Shown one piece after another: positions 12,631 through 28,084 of a stretch of 64,000 nucleotides of DNA. The stretch is taken from assembly GCA_028023455.1 (NCBI GenBank), contig JAQFVV010000204.1:1573501-1637500 (forward strand), read 5' to 3'. Position 1 is the stretch's first letter. Every line of letters starts with the position of its first letter. The DNA is from Epiperipatus broadwayi. Taxonomy: Eukaryota > Onychophora > Udeonychophora > Euonychophora > Peripatidae. The notes under the pieces were generated by a model. It saw only the letters and a program-made list of their open reading frames with translations. It was not told the DNA's origin and did not search any database. The translations under genes were made by a program, and so were the position numbers.

Positions 12631-12685
12631 AATCTGGACCAACTGATGATTGCTGGTTTAGCATGAAATACGTATATTGGTGATT
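12631..12685 (+). ncRNA. Type I hammerhead ribozyme, element A copy P1
   Basis: Order on the + strand: stem I 5' side AATC-TGGA-CCAA (12631-12642); core CTGATGA (12643-12649); stem II TGCT/AGCA closed by GGTTT, with a U-U pair at its base (12650-12664); GAAA (12665-12668); stem III as the short palindrome ATAC/GTAT (12668-12675); cleavage after A12676 (an AUA site); stem I 3' side TTGG-T-GATT (12677-12685), which pairs CCAA with TTGG and AATC with GATT around an internal loop. A palindromic, loop-less stem III is typical of hammerheads that cleave as dimers in tandem-repeat transcripts. The next site lies 472 bp on, so cleavage would release 472-nt monomers. Confidence 0.85.
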
Positions 12686-13102
12686 ATTTATCTTTTCAAC
12701 ATATGTGTGTTCAAGTGTATCAGTGTTATGAGATAGTGTGGAGAGTGGTGGGTCATGTGAAAGTCTGTGCTCATACCCTGTCTATTACATATATAGACAC
12801 AGGTATATATAAGCCTGTGTATTTCAGCTATTACATATTAGAGATGTCTGCCTATCCCTTGTATATGTATTTAATGGATTATGTCCTGTACATGAGGGGT
12901 CAGATTGACCTTAGGTCAACATGGGTGTGACAATAATCTCGGCCTCAGGGTGGCCTTTGAGCATTCCATCATCAGATTTTCAATTGGATGGACGGTTGAA
13001 GAGTTGGAGTGTGGAGTAGATTGAAGCCTGTCCATTAAAGTAGGAGGATTTGCTATCTTAATATATATCTGAGCACTTGTAGCATATATGTGTGGAGATG
13101 GT

Positions 13103-13157
13103 AATCTGGACCAACTGATGATTGCTGGTTTAGCATGAAATACGTATATTGGTGATT
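13103..13157 (+). ncRNA. Type I hammerhead ribozyme, element A copy P2
   Basis: Identical in all core and paired positions to the copy at 12631-12685. The predicted cleavage is after 13148, exactly 472 nt downstream of the first site. Confidence 0.85.
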
Positions 13158-13555
13158 ATTTATCTTTTCAACATATGTGTGTTCAAGTGTATCAGTGTTA
13201 TGAGATAGTGTGGAGAGTGGTGGGTCATGTGAAAGTCTGTGCTCATACCCTGTCTATTACATATATAGACGCAGGTATATATAAGCCTGTGTATTTCAGC
13301 AATTCCACTTTAGTAAATTTCTTTAACTTTAAATCATAGGTTTTTTTTTTCTTTCATAATTTAAAACATTTTTTCATCTTGCAAATATTAAATAAATCTG
13401 TAAGCGTATAACAATTAATGAACTGGAGTGAGAAAACATTTTTATATTGCGTATTAATTCAAAAATATAATTAATTAAGCAAGTTTTTAAGTTCATTGTT
13501 TATGCTAACATATACATATATGCAATTAACAAAATTAAAAGTTTTTTTTTTCATA

Positions 13556-13650
13556 TGTCATAGCATCGGCCGGAACGCAAACCCATAACCGTCGGCAAAC
13601 AACTACTTGCTTGCAAGGCAGCTGCGATGATCTCTCGGCTAACAACGCTT
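13556..13650 (-). mobile_element. tRNA-derived SINE fragment
   Basis: On the minus strand there is a tRNA-like segment: an A-box-like TAGCCGAGAGATCATC, a loop reading CTTGCAA (Ala-type TGC anticodon position), a B-box-like GGGTTTGCGTTCC and a closing CCGGCCGATGC, followed by TATGACA and a T/A-rich tail (13541-13555). The stems do not all pair, so it is not a working tRNA gene. The TATGACA tail is shared with the half-copy at 47461-47503. Confidence 0.6.
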
Positions 13651-13856
13651 GACAATTAAAAGGCTATTGTTAACAAGTATACACCACATACACAATAAAT
13701 ATGAAGTTGTTTTTCTAAATATGACTTCAACATTATGAATGTAATAAAAAAATTGTGCAATAGTAGAAATATAAACACTGTACATAAATTTCCCTTAAAC
13801 CATTTATAAACTTCACAATTCAGAAATAAATGTTTAAAAAGGCTAACCCTGTCTCA

Positions 13857-14005
13857 TCATCATTATCTCAACCATTATCAATCCACTGCAGGATGAAGGT
13901 CTCTCCAATAAATCCATCTTCTCCGATCTTTACCTCTTTCCACAACACCCCTGCATTTTCTTATTTCATCCATCCATCTACATGTGGTCTCTTTCTGGGT
14001 CTTCT
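13857..14005 (-). pseudogene. C-terminal scrap of a LINE ORF2
   Basis: The minus strand encodes GRPRKR-like residues, then WMDEIRKC, RRRWIYWRD and a stop soon after. This matches the end of RTE/'craniofacial'-type LINE ORF2 proteins (RPRKRWxDDI...DRxxWR). About 50 residues remain, interrupted by small frame slips. Confidence 0.55.
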
Positions 14006-18139
<4,134 letters not shown>

Positions 18140-18414
18140 TATAACAATCATTTTAATTATTTTATATAGTACGATGTTTATAATTTAAACAGCATTAAAC
18201 TGTTGCACATGCGCTTTTGATTTTAATTATAAAATGAATGAATACTAACACTTCAAACACATGAAAAAGTCTTTGGAAAAGATAGAATGGCCATTCTATC
18301 TTATCCAAATACTTTATCATGTGTTTGAAGTGTTAGTATTTATTCATTTTATAGTTAAAATCCAAAGTGCATGTGCAACAGTTTAATGCTGTTTAAATAT
18401 AACAATCATTTTAA
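18140..18414. mobile_element. Foldback element with 17-bp flanking direct repeat
   Basis: A nearly perfect palindrome with arms of ~107 bp (18184-18290 and 18291-18397) and almost no loop; the centre reads AGAATGGCCATTCT. The 17-bp string TATAACAATCATTTTAA occurs at 18140-18156 and 18398-18414. It directly abuts the right end, but lies ~27 bp outside the left end. It has no coding capacity. It could be a MITE or a retro-inserted inverted unit. Confidence 0.6.
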
Positions 18415-20376
18415 AGAGAAGTAAAAAAAACATGACAACTAATGATTAAATTGATTAATTTTTGGATATCCTACACTTTTATTTCAAGTTAAATAAAGTA
18501 CTCCAATTAGGGTTGAAGAAAACAATTAGTTTTGTCTTTTTAGTGCACAGTAAATAAAAGCATTTATTAATTATTATGAAATATTATACATTTGAAGTTA
18601 TTTTTTAAAAAAATTGAAAAATAAAATTAAGAATAAAGATTAATTTGTTAAAATAAAAACATAGTTACTTGATTCATCATATTAATTGTTCCAAAGTGTG
18701 AATGTCTTTTATTAAAATCTCTAACTCCTTATGGGAGACTTATTTGATTATGAAAATACTGTGACAATTTCTATATTTTCAATTTTTACACATATAAAAT
18801 ATCAGTGTTTGAACCAAAATCTTGGACAGTAAGTTAAAGAATAATACATTTTCAGTTTTCACAAAGTCAGACAAGCTAGGTGGCTACTATTACTTTGCAC
18901 TTCTTATTTTTAACTGTTACTTTCCTTTTCTAATAATTTGCTTTATTATATTATAACTGAAACTTATCTATAAAAATATATGAAACAAAATCTTTAAATT
19001 GTTATCATTTAATATATATATTACATTGAAATTGATTAGGGACAATTTTTAAAAATATTATTTAAAGCCAATTTACTAAAAGCTTTAGAACTTTTAAGAA
19101 CAGGGTAAATTATAGTGAAATTATATTATTTTCTCAAAAAAAGAAAAAGCATTTCTTAAATATAAAATCAAATTACTTGACTTTAATTTTATTGAAAACC
19201 AACTTTTTCTACTTCTTTCACCTCTTTTTTTTTATTTTTATTATAAAAGTAATTGCCTTTCATTTCTTAATAAACACGTTCGTTTTTTTTTTTTTTTAAT
19301 TTAGTTTTTGTAAAAACCTTCCGTTTAGGTTTATTTTAAAAAATAAAAAAGAAAAAAAAATACAACTAATCAATACAATTTTTCCATCGGCATTAAAACC
19401 TGCCTGAATAATAATGTTTTATAGCCGAAATTACGGTGTAAAAAAGGTAAAAAAAAAAAAAATGTTACTCGAGCAAAGTAGAATTATAAAAATAAAGTTG
19501 ATTTTTTTGTTGTTTTTTTTTTTAAAAAAAACATCACTGTAAAACTTAAGCAAATATTAAAAATATAAATATAATTTTATAAAACAAATAATATCGTGAG
19601 ATGTTGACAATAATAATTTTAGTATTGTACATCTTTATTAACTAATGCTATGTTAAATTAGTAAGCTTTATTGAAAATGTTATTGAGTTCTTAAGGAAAT
19701 GCAATTGCTTGCTATTCCATGACCAGGGATAGTCAATCATTTAAATCTTAAAAGTTATTTCAATTTGATTAGGATTTTTTATTTGATAGCTGGCCCATGG
19801 AAAATAAAAGTTCTAGATTAATATGAATTAACCAATGAGTTTCACTGATTATAAAAATAAAAAAATATACAATTTGATATCATGCAATTCTCATGTCTGA
19901 TCGGACGATCGAATATTATGTTTCTATAAGCACTAAATCCATGATTTCTTAACTTTTCTACATAGTGGTATATAAGCAAAAAACGAGAATTTTGTGAGGC
20001 TTTTAAATTAATAAAAAAAAACCATTTGATGAAAAAATCAATTAGTAAAAAAATTGAATCATCGAATATATAGATACGCATAGTTTAAGTAAAAATATAG
20101 GTTGATAGACTATTAGTTGGATAAATAGTTGGGTAGATTGATATATAGGTGGGTGGACAGATGAATGAATAGATAAATGAATGGATAAATAGTTATATAG
20201 ATTGATAGAAACATAAATAAATAAGTAAATGGATATATAGATGATTAGATAGATGATAAAAAAATGGACAGTTGGTTAGATAAATATGTATATAGATATA
20301 TCGATGATTAAATAAATAGATGGTTAGATAGATTAATAGTTAAATAATGGTCGAATGAGTATTAGATTTCTGGCAA
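18415..20376. other. AT-rich DNA, no gene seen
   Basis: Poly-A/T runs and short noise frames. From ~20100 the sequence becomes rich in GATA, GGTA and GATG words and grades into the microsatellite that follows. Confidence 0.5.
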
Positions 20377-20727
<351 letters not shown>

Positions 20728-21799
20728 TAATGAAGAGTTTTATATATTAAGATTAGTCTTGTCAACATTTTTGATGCTGATTTAAGCAAATTAAAATGTT
20801 AACTATAATTAATAATGTTTTATTACTTTTTTAATTGATGCCAGAATGACAAAGTTCTCCAAAATTTCATTAGATCACAAATGCTTGACTTGAAAATAGT
20901 TTAAAGCGTTCACTTTAGTATTTTTTTTCTAAATCAAAAGTATGATAAAACTCAAGGAGAATCAAAAAATATCCACTTTTTAAGGAACACAAATTGAAAA
21001 TAAACATTTAATTTTGATCCCCTTAAAACCATATGTTTTTCTTGGAACACTATAAATTTGTTAAAAGTCCTGTGATTCAATACTAAATGTAACATTTTTA
21101 CTATTAGAAAATAAGAGATAAAAACGATTATTAAAACTAAATTAGTAAATGGAAATATTTTACAGTACATCCTTTAACAGAAAATGTTATACTTACAAGT
21201 AAAAATCTGATATGTTTTTTCGTCACATTTTTTTTAATTACAAGCATTGTTTAATGTGTGAAATGTACTGTCTCAATGATCATAATTAGAAAAATATAAT
21301 TACAATTGCTCTAAAGTCATCCCTAACTAAACCAGTATTTTTTTCACTACAATGTCAATCTTTCAACTATATATCAGTGAAACTTTAATCCTTTTTAACA
21401 AATATCTCATCTTATAGACAGAAATATTATACCCAAGTACTCATATAGAGTGGTAATGAAAAAAAGTAATAGTTCATCATATGTCAAATGCTACATTCCA
21501 GTTGAAATAAACATATTTTAATGTGATCAGATTTTCTTATATACAGATTTTTCTCACTTTTGATGCATATTCATAATATTCCTTTCTAGTTTGAAGAATT
21601 TACTTATACTTTTAATTACACTAAATCAACTTCAGTTTCATTTAAATCTAAACATCACATCATCACCATATCATATGCTAGGATATAAATGTTATTAAAC
21701 AGGCAAAACTCTCCATACAGTAGTGCTGCCCTGTGCCAACCAGAATAATCAATGGATGCCAGAAGGCTTATGCATAAAATCCCTATCTAGTGCCTACTC

Positions 21800-21858
21800 A
21801 TCCAATATTCCCAGACTAGTTTCTGGTGGGTGGCCTTCATCAGTGAGAATTCTTGGAT
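21800..21858 (-). ncRNA. Type I hammerhead ribozyme, element B left copy
   Basis: Minus-strand order: stem I 5' side ATCCAA-GA-ATTCTCA; core CTGATGA (complement of 21837-21843); stem II AGG...CCA, short and weak, around a CCACCC loop; GAAA; stem III as the palindrome ACT/AGT; GUC cleavage site ending at 21814; stem I 3' side TGGGAAT-A-TTGGAT. Stem I pairs 7 bp (ATTCTCA with TGGGAAT, one G-U) and 6 bp (ATCCAA with TTGGAT) around a small internal loop. All catalytic core bases are present. Stem II is the only weak part. Confidence 0.8.
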
Positions 21859-22304
21859 CTGAGAGCACTGCACCTAGATCTTAGGATCTAATGCAACCCT
21901 CCAGCAGCCACCTTTTATCTCTACATGACTACAAAACTATGAGAATGAAATTGAAAAATACAATAATAATTTCAATCTAAGCTCACTAGCTACTGTATGG
22001 AGAGTTTTGCCTGTTTAATAATAGTTATGTGCTAGCATATGAGATGGTGATCATGTGATGTTTAGTGGTTTAACACCAATCCTGTTTAATAGGATAATGG
22101 TGGCTATGGTTGTTAAAGAGCCAAAGACATCAAAATGTATGAGGGCTGAACTGAATTCAGACCCATATGACTATAAGTTATTGAGCTTAGATTGAAAATG
22201 TTATTGTGTTTTCAATTTCATTCTCATAGTTTTGTAGTTGAGAGATAAAAGGTGGCTGCTGGAGAGTTGCATTAGATCTTAAAATCCAGGTGCAGTGTTC
22301 TCAG

Positions 22305-22363
22305 ATCCAAGGCTCCTCACTGACAAAGGCCACAATCCAGAAACTAGTTTGGAGATATTGGAT
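22305..22363 (+). ncRNA. Mutated hammerhead, element B right copy
   Basis: Aligns with the left copy throughout, but the core reads CTGACAA instead of CTGATGA and the cleavage triplet is GUU rather than GUC. Outer stem I (ATCCAA with TTGGAT) is kept, while inner stem I is partly disrupted. It is probably inactive. Confidence 0.65.
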
Positions 22364-22432
22364 AAGTAGGCACTAGATAGAGATTTTATGCACTAGCCTT
22401 CTGGTATCCATTGATTACTCATTTAAATCTAA

Positions 22433-25400
22433 GGTTTATGCTTTATTTTAATCAGGCTATCAATAAAACTCCAAAAGAATCATTTTACACTTTAGAGATA
22501 TTAATAGCAAAGCCTCATAAATACAATGTCTGTATAAAGACACCAAATGTTGTCATTCACAAATCTGCCAGACTTTAAAAAATAGTTCAATCTAATCTTC
22601 TGTCCAAATCTAGATGTAGTTATTCAAAGTGAAACAAATCTAGAACAAGTTTAAAAGAATTCAGATCATTTTAGTGCAAGTTAACACAATTGACTTTTTT
22701 ATTATATCTCTTAAAATACAATTACATCGTTATCATTTATTTTTTATTTATTTATGCATCTGGAAAATGAACAACTTTTTAATGCAATGTTAATTATAAA
22801 TGTTCTGAATTTTTACTTCGCATTTTATTACCATTAGACTTTTGATTTTTTTTTCCTTCTACATATAAAGTCAAGGTTATTTGGTACATTAACACGTTCA
22901 TAGTCAATCTCTGCATTTATATTAAAACTTTTTGCTCGATTCCTTTTTTAATATATATATACTTCTTAACATTTTAAAACCAATCATGTATATAACATTT
23001 TCTATATCATTGTATTTATATTATTTATAGATACTTTATACTTTTTAATTCAGAACACACACGGACATTCAATTCCTTTATTTTTTAAACTCATCTAACA
23101 GATACTTTAAAAAAGCTATCATCAATTTCATTTCTATAAATAAATTTAGCCAACGTTTTATATGTTTTCAATTAAATTATAAACATACAAAAAAACTAAT
23201 CTTTACCTTAACTTTTTGAGCTCTGTTGGTGCTGCATGTACTCTTTCAGTGCTCAAAGGATGATGTGTTGTTTTCTTTCTTTACTGACATAAAAAGTATA
23301 AGCGTAAAAAGTATAAGCATGATGTCAACCAAAATACAGGCATTTGATAGGTTAATGATGGGTGATTCCAATGATCTCTACCTCAAAAAATCAGTTGAAA
23401 TTTGGATTTCTGGCAATAGTTTTTATCGACCACAGTAAACTTGCATTAAGTTAAAAATGAGCTCATTTTACTAGTCAGAATATAGTCAGTCTTGTCACTT
23501 TATTTTGAAATAAAGATAGCAATGACCATAGTATTACCCATGAGAGTATAATATATTTTATAATAATATTCATTAAATCAATACAATTTAATTACTATAT
23601 GATGGCTATCTAGAATGACTATAGCTATCTACCCTAAAAAGAAATCCTATGCTTGTTTATGACCTGAAACAAATTTAAGATTTATCTGACCCAGACTTTA
23701 TCCCAAAGTCACAGATATGACATGTGGAGGACTAAATTCAAAAAGACATTTTCAGAGATTATGTTTAATTTGCCCAATAAATCAATCCCATTTAATTAAT
23801 TCCAAACACAGTGCTATCATTTTAAAATTCCACTTCCTTTGCAAATAATTGCTAATCTCTAACTACTAATAAATTCATAATGAATACATGCAAAGTGTAT
23901 GCAGAGAAAAGCTTTATTTAATCCTAATAACATGGTATGCTTAGCATGTATTCGAATACTTTGTACATTTTGTAGGTATATATTTTGAATTATATTTTCT
24001 GTGAAAAGTTTATTAAAATTTTGGAACTACTAATAGAACATTTGTGATGGAAGGGAATTTTGAATCATTATTTTATCTGTAAAGTGAAATCACTTTTTTT
24101 GCTCTGTAAAACATTGAACCTACAATAATTGTAACTTGTCATTGACATTAAGTAGAAATTTATTCTAAAAAACACTTGTAATTTGTCTACTTTTTACTCT
24201 AATTAGGAGCATACCACATGTGCTGATTATGACTCCATTCATCAAGTGTTTAAAAAATACACACGCTACTACAATTTCCATTCATTTACATTATACTCAT
24301 TGGTAATGATATATTCTTTAATTTTTCAAGAAAAAGGGTCTTAAGTCACATAATTAATTTTGAGATAAGTATAGTAAATCATAGAGCAACTACTTATGAA
24401 CTGTTAAATGCCTTTTTAATGAAGTAGTCCTAATAGGGCATTCATTTTTAATATAAAAATCAATTAAACATTAACAGAAAGACTTTAATGTAACATAAAA
24501 GTGTTCTCATTATTTAATCTATATCAAGTCATCAAAGTACAAAAAATTCAATATGATCATTACAAAAATGTTGGTCTATTATACAGCTTTCAAAAACAAA
24601 CAAATTAGCAAGATGTACTTTCAGGTTATTGTTTGTTTTTTTCTATTTGCACTTTCTTTTAGCACTTATTACTTCTCGATTGCTATAGTTATTTGAATTT
24701 TTATAATTAAAAAAATTTTGTTACTTCACAAAAAGTAAATCCATATCTTGAAATTTTTGAATATACTTTTTTAAGAGCTCTCTCAATCCATCTCTTTTCT
24801 CAATATTTTTTCAATTCTTAAGAACAGGTGACATTTTTATTGGACTTTATTGTAACATATGTGGCCGTTGTATATTAGATGAATTTTAATATTATCACCA
24901 TATTTTAGATAAAATGAACCTTAATATTCTCATCAACATGTACTATATTTCACAAATATCAGCAATCTTCATTTTGTATTTATTACTCTTTTACCAAATT
25001 CTAAACATTCATCTACTATAGAACTACAGAAATTTATTTTTAACATTCTTCTGCCAACAGTAAATCTTAGATTCCATTTTATTGTAAATTCTGTGGTCAT
25101 AAATAAAATGTTTATAATCTATTTGAAAATTGTCTAATTTGTATTATTAATTTTAATTTTTTCCAATTAAACAACTCTAACATTTAAAAAGTTAAAATAT
25201 TTTAATTGACTACAGATAGTTTGTATAATAATGATAATTAACAGACTATTGACATTATTTCTTCAAATAGTAATAATAAAAAATTTAAGAACAAGAAATA
25301 AGATCAAATGTTTATATCGTACAATAATTTACAAACATTAACCACAAATAAATATCATTTAAAAAAATAAGCACATAATATCTTTGACTTTAAATATTAT

Positions 25401-26203
25401 TATTAAATATTACTACAAAATGCTTTCTTATCTAGACCAGTGAAAAATAAATTGTTATTTAGAGAAACCTGATCAAAATCCCCATAGTTATCAGATACCA
25501 ATGAATCTTTGATTGCTTAGGCTCAAAAAAAAAAAAAAAAAATGCTTTTTTTCCAAAATACTTAACAAATAAAAGGTAATTTATAATTAATTTAAAATCA
25601 ATAAGATAAAAGGTAAATTTTTAAAAACGGATTCTAACCGATTATAAATGCTTACTTCTTTATAAAGTAAAGCATTCACTTTTTTTACTCTTACACATGA
25701 GCATTCTTGGGTCTCAGAATTGCTTATTAATATTAGGCACAGTTTATATTTAATTACTAATTCTTAAAAGATAGATATTTAAATATATTTTGGTAAATAT
25801 CTAAGCTGCTATTAGATGATGACTTTTTATTTAATGATATTCAATTACAAATGTTCTATCATTAAAGTAAAATTGAAAAACTGCAAGAGAGTCTAATATT
25901 AAATATAAGACTTCCAAATGAAAATACTATGAAATCCCCAATATCAAAATACCAAATGAAATGGGATTTATTAAAGCAACAGATGAAAAGAAATATTGTA
26001 AAGATTGATAATAAATTACATAGAATAGGAATTAATTAGTTAATTACTTTAATAATAAATGCCTAATGGAATAATTTAGATTTATACTCCAGTAAAGTTT
26101 ACTTTCTCAAAATGAGTGATTTTTTAATATAATATAATATTTTTAAAGTGTAATACAAGGGTTTAATACTACAATTGGAATGTTTTTAATAGTTGTAGGT
26201 ATG
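22433..26203. other. AT-rich DNA, no gene seen
   Basis: A 70-codon frame at 23226-23438 has an ordinary composition but no recognised family and no partner exon. Nothing else stands out. Confidence 0.5.
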
Positions 26204-27497
26204 CTCTAAAACAGTGGTCTTCAACCACCGGGCTGGGCCCGGCACCGGGCTGGGTCCGGCACCGGGCTGCAGAAATGTTCTTCCGGGCAATGCTAGACTG
26301 GCAAGAATGTTAGTATTAACAAAATAATAAGATTTTAAACTTTTAATTAATATAAACAGTTTTTATTTATTTTTTCATCGCATTTTTACCCTGTTAAAAA
26401 ATAAGAAACAGAACAAAAACGAAATCTAATCATACATAAATTAATTTGTTTTTCTATTTATCACAGATGTTTATGGAGAGATAGAATTAAATTTATTATT
26501 TTTCTAAAAAAATTCAAAATTAAAAAAAAAAAAAGATTTTTTATTATGCAAACTCCAGTTGTCTTTTGATAGCCAATCACGGTTGCTTGTCGGCATTGTT
26601 TATGTGTTAAAACAAGATCAAAACTTTTGACTTTTTCAAGTTTCGTTTTCTTTTTTCTTTTTTTGTTTAAAAATACGCCCATTTTTTTTGGCCTATAAGG
26701 CGATATTTTTTGGTTTTATTTGTATACTGCTAATATACTAAAACTTTTATTTGTAAAACCAATTTCTGTTAACCTTTTTTTTAAAAATAAAAACAAACAA
26801 AAAATAACTTTGCGATTTTTTTTTTTTTTTGGCTTTATTTCTATTACGCGATATCTATTTTACCGTTTTTTAAAAAAAAAAACTATTCCTATTAATTACA
26901 TTTTTTGATCCTTTCAACACTCCAGCACAAAAAAAAAAAAATTACAATAACTTCAAAACTTCAGACTTTTACACGTTTCATTTTATTTTTTCAGATTTAA
27001 AATACGGCGAATTTTTTTTTTTGAATGTATGGTGATTAATTACGCGATTTCTATTTTGCCCTTACTACTATCAAAAGACAACCTCCATATATATATATAA
27101 CATCTTGTATATTTAACATTAAATACAGATATTATATTTATCATAATCATTGCCATGTAATTACACTAGCTATGATATTTCCCAACATTCAGGTGAATAA
27201 CATTTTATTCTTGAATGTTTTAACAATGAAATAATAAACATAGAAATGCAAGTACATTAATGAGAATGATTGTTATTGTACTGTTTTCTGTGTTAGCATG
27301 TGAAGGTAAGCAACACCATTACAATACACAATAACTAGTTTGCTGTTTTGGTCAGTTATAACAATTATGCGTATCTAAGGCTAAGCAGGTTACATCTTTA
27401 AGAAAATTTATCTGTAAACTTCTGCCAGTCAGCGAAATCTTATCCTTATTTTTGCCGGGCCACAGGTGTGAAAAGGTTGAAGACCACTGCTCTAAAA
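26204..27497. mobile_element. Non-autonomous hAT transposon with 8-bp TSD
   Basis: The element (26212-27489) begins CAGTGGTCTTCAACC and ends with its exact inverse. Both ends continue into GGGCC-rich subterminal sequence. It is flanked by CTCTAAAA at 26204-26211 and 27490-27497. An 8-bp TSD and a CAGTGGT...CAACC terminal inverted repeat are classic for the hAT superfamily. The ~1.28-kb interior is poly-A/T-rich. Short frames inside do not resemble a hAT transposase, so it would depend on a transposase supplied elsewhere. Intact ends and TSD point to a fairly recent insertion. Confidence 0.85.
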
Positions 27498-27714
27498 TAT
27501 TTATATGATGACAAAAAAAATGAACTTTAAAAAATAAAAACATTATGAATTTCTTTTTTAAAAAAGTATTCAATTGAAAACTTGAAATGAAAATATCTAA
27601 GAAGAGTTTAGTATAATTGCATTATACTTTGATATATATATATAATATTTAATGTTTTCATGGTTATATGATGTAGATAATACAATGTTTTTGGGTTTGA
27701 ACCGTGTATTATTT

Positions 27715-27770
27715 TGCATTATAATCCGATATTTCGATGGACTGGGAACCACCATTATCAAGGTTAACTT
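27715..27770 (-). ncRNA. Degenerate Penelope hammerhead, left arm
   Basis: Minus strand: CTTGATAATGG, loop, AGTCCATCGAAATATCGGAT. GAAA is intact. The first core half is TTGATAA rather than CTGATGA. Confidence 0.4.
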
Positions 27771-27984
27771 TTGAAAAAACAATCTTGCTAAATCTCAAAG
27801 AATAACGTGACTCAGTACAATATGAGAAGTGAGATTCAACTTGAAGTAGTTCAGCATTGACAATATGAGGCTTATCAAAATAATTATTTCCCTCACTTTT
27901 TTAACCTATTAATTTAAAGTTAATATTAGATAAAATGAGAGGTTTCCACATAGCTGGAATATGTTGTGAGATTGCTCTTTCAAA

Positions 27985-28040
27985 AGTTAACCTTGATAAT
28001 GGCAGTTGCTAGTCCATCAAAATATCAGATTGTAATGCAA
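27985..28040 (+). ncRNA. Degenerate Penelope hammerhead, right arm
   Basis: Plus-strand twin of the left-arm motif. GAAA has changed to AAAA, so it is expected to be dead. Confidence 0.35.
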
Positions 28041-28084
28041 AATAATACACAGTTCGTACCCAAATATATATATATATATAAAAG

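Larger units (their letters stand above)
11285..13312. mobile_element. Retrozyme-like element A: divergent array of ~472-bp hammerhead repeats with 13-bp TSD
   Basis: The array (11298-13299) consists of about 4.2 near-identical units. One unit from 11298 and a truncated one from 11770 lie in one orientation. At ~12197 the orientation flips, and units follow from 12197, 12669 and a partial one from 13141 in the other. The period is 472 bp. The perfect 13-bp string CAATTCCACTTTA occurs at 11285-11297 and 13300-13312, so the whole array inserted as one piece. Each full unit carries a type I hammerhead ribozyme. There is no transposase or RT. Retrozymes are non-autonomous elements that spread through circular RNAs made by hammerhead self-cleavage of tandem copies, and this array fits that class. 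The 75-codon frame in each unit is a by-product of the repeats being nearly identical. Confidence 0.8.
21638..22432. mobile_element. Retrozyme-like element B: divergent hammerhead element with 14-bp TSD
   Basis: The 14-bp string TCATTTAAATCTAA flanks the element at 21638-21651 and 22419-22432. Inside, segment A (21652-21727) is inverted at 21989-22062, and segment B (21748-21985) is inverted at 22182-22418. Segment C (22067-22181) occurs once. Reading outward from the flip at ~21987, the left half is B-A and the right half is A-C-B, so both can come from one circular or tandem A-C-B monomer of roughly 450 nt. Each B carries a hammerhead motif, intact on the left and mutated on the right. No protein is encoded. 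Confidence 0.75.
27690..28064. repeat. Inverted Penelope-type repeat with hammerhead-like motifs
   Basis: Segment 27690-27781 is inverted at 27975-28064, separated by ~190 bp. Both arms contain TTAACCTTGATAATGG followed by AGTCCATC and GAAA/AAAA, then TATCGGAT or TATCAGAT. This matches the layout of PLE-associated hammerheads (C-x-GATGA core, stem TGG/CCA, GAAA). The right arm leads directly into the PLE coding fragment. Confidence 0.55.

Noticed and set aside
11625-12930. Repeated 75-codon ORFs as a small gene family
   Set aside because: They sit inside the near-identical 472-bp ribozyme repeats and owe their identity to recent duplication. There is no start context or domain.
11298-13299. 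CRISPR array or bacterial repeat
   Set aside because: Units are 472 bp with no short spacers, and the context is clearly eukaryotic.
26461-26908. hAT transposase inside the element at 26.2-27.5 kb
   Set aside because: The frames are Lys/Phe-rich translations of poly-A/T runs and show no hAT domain.
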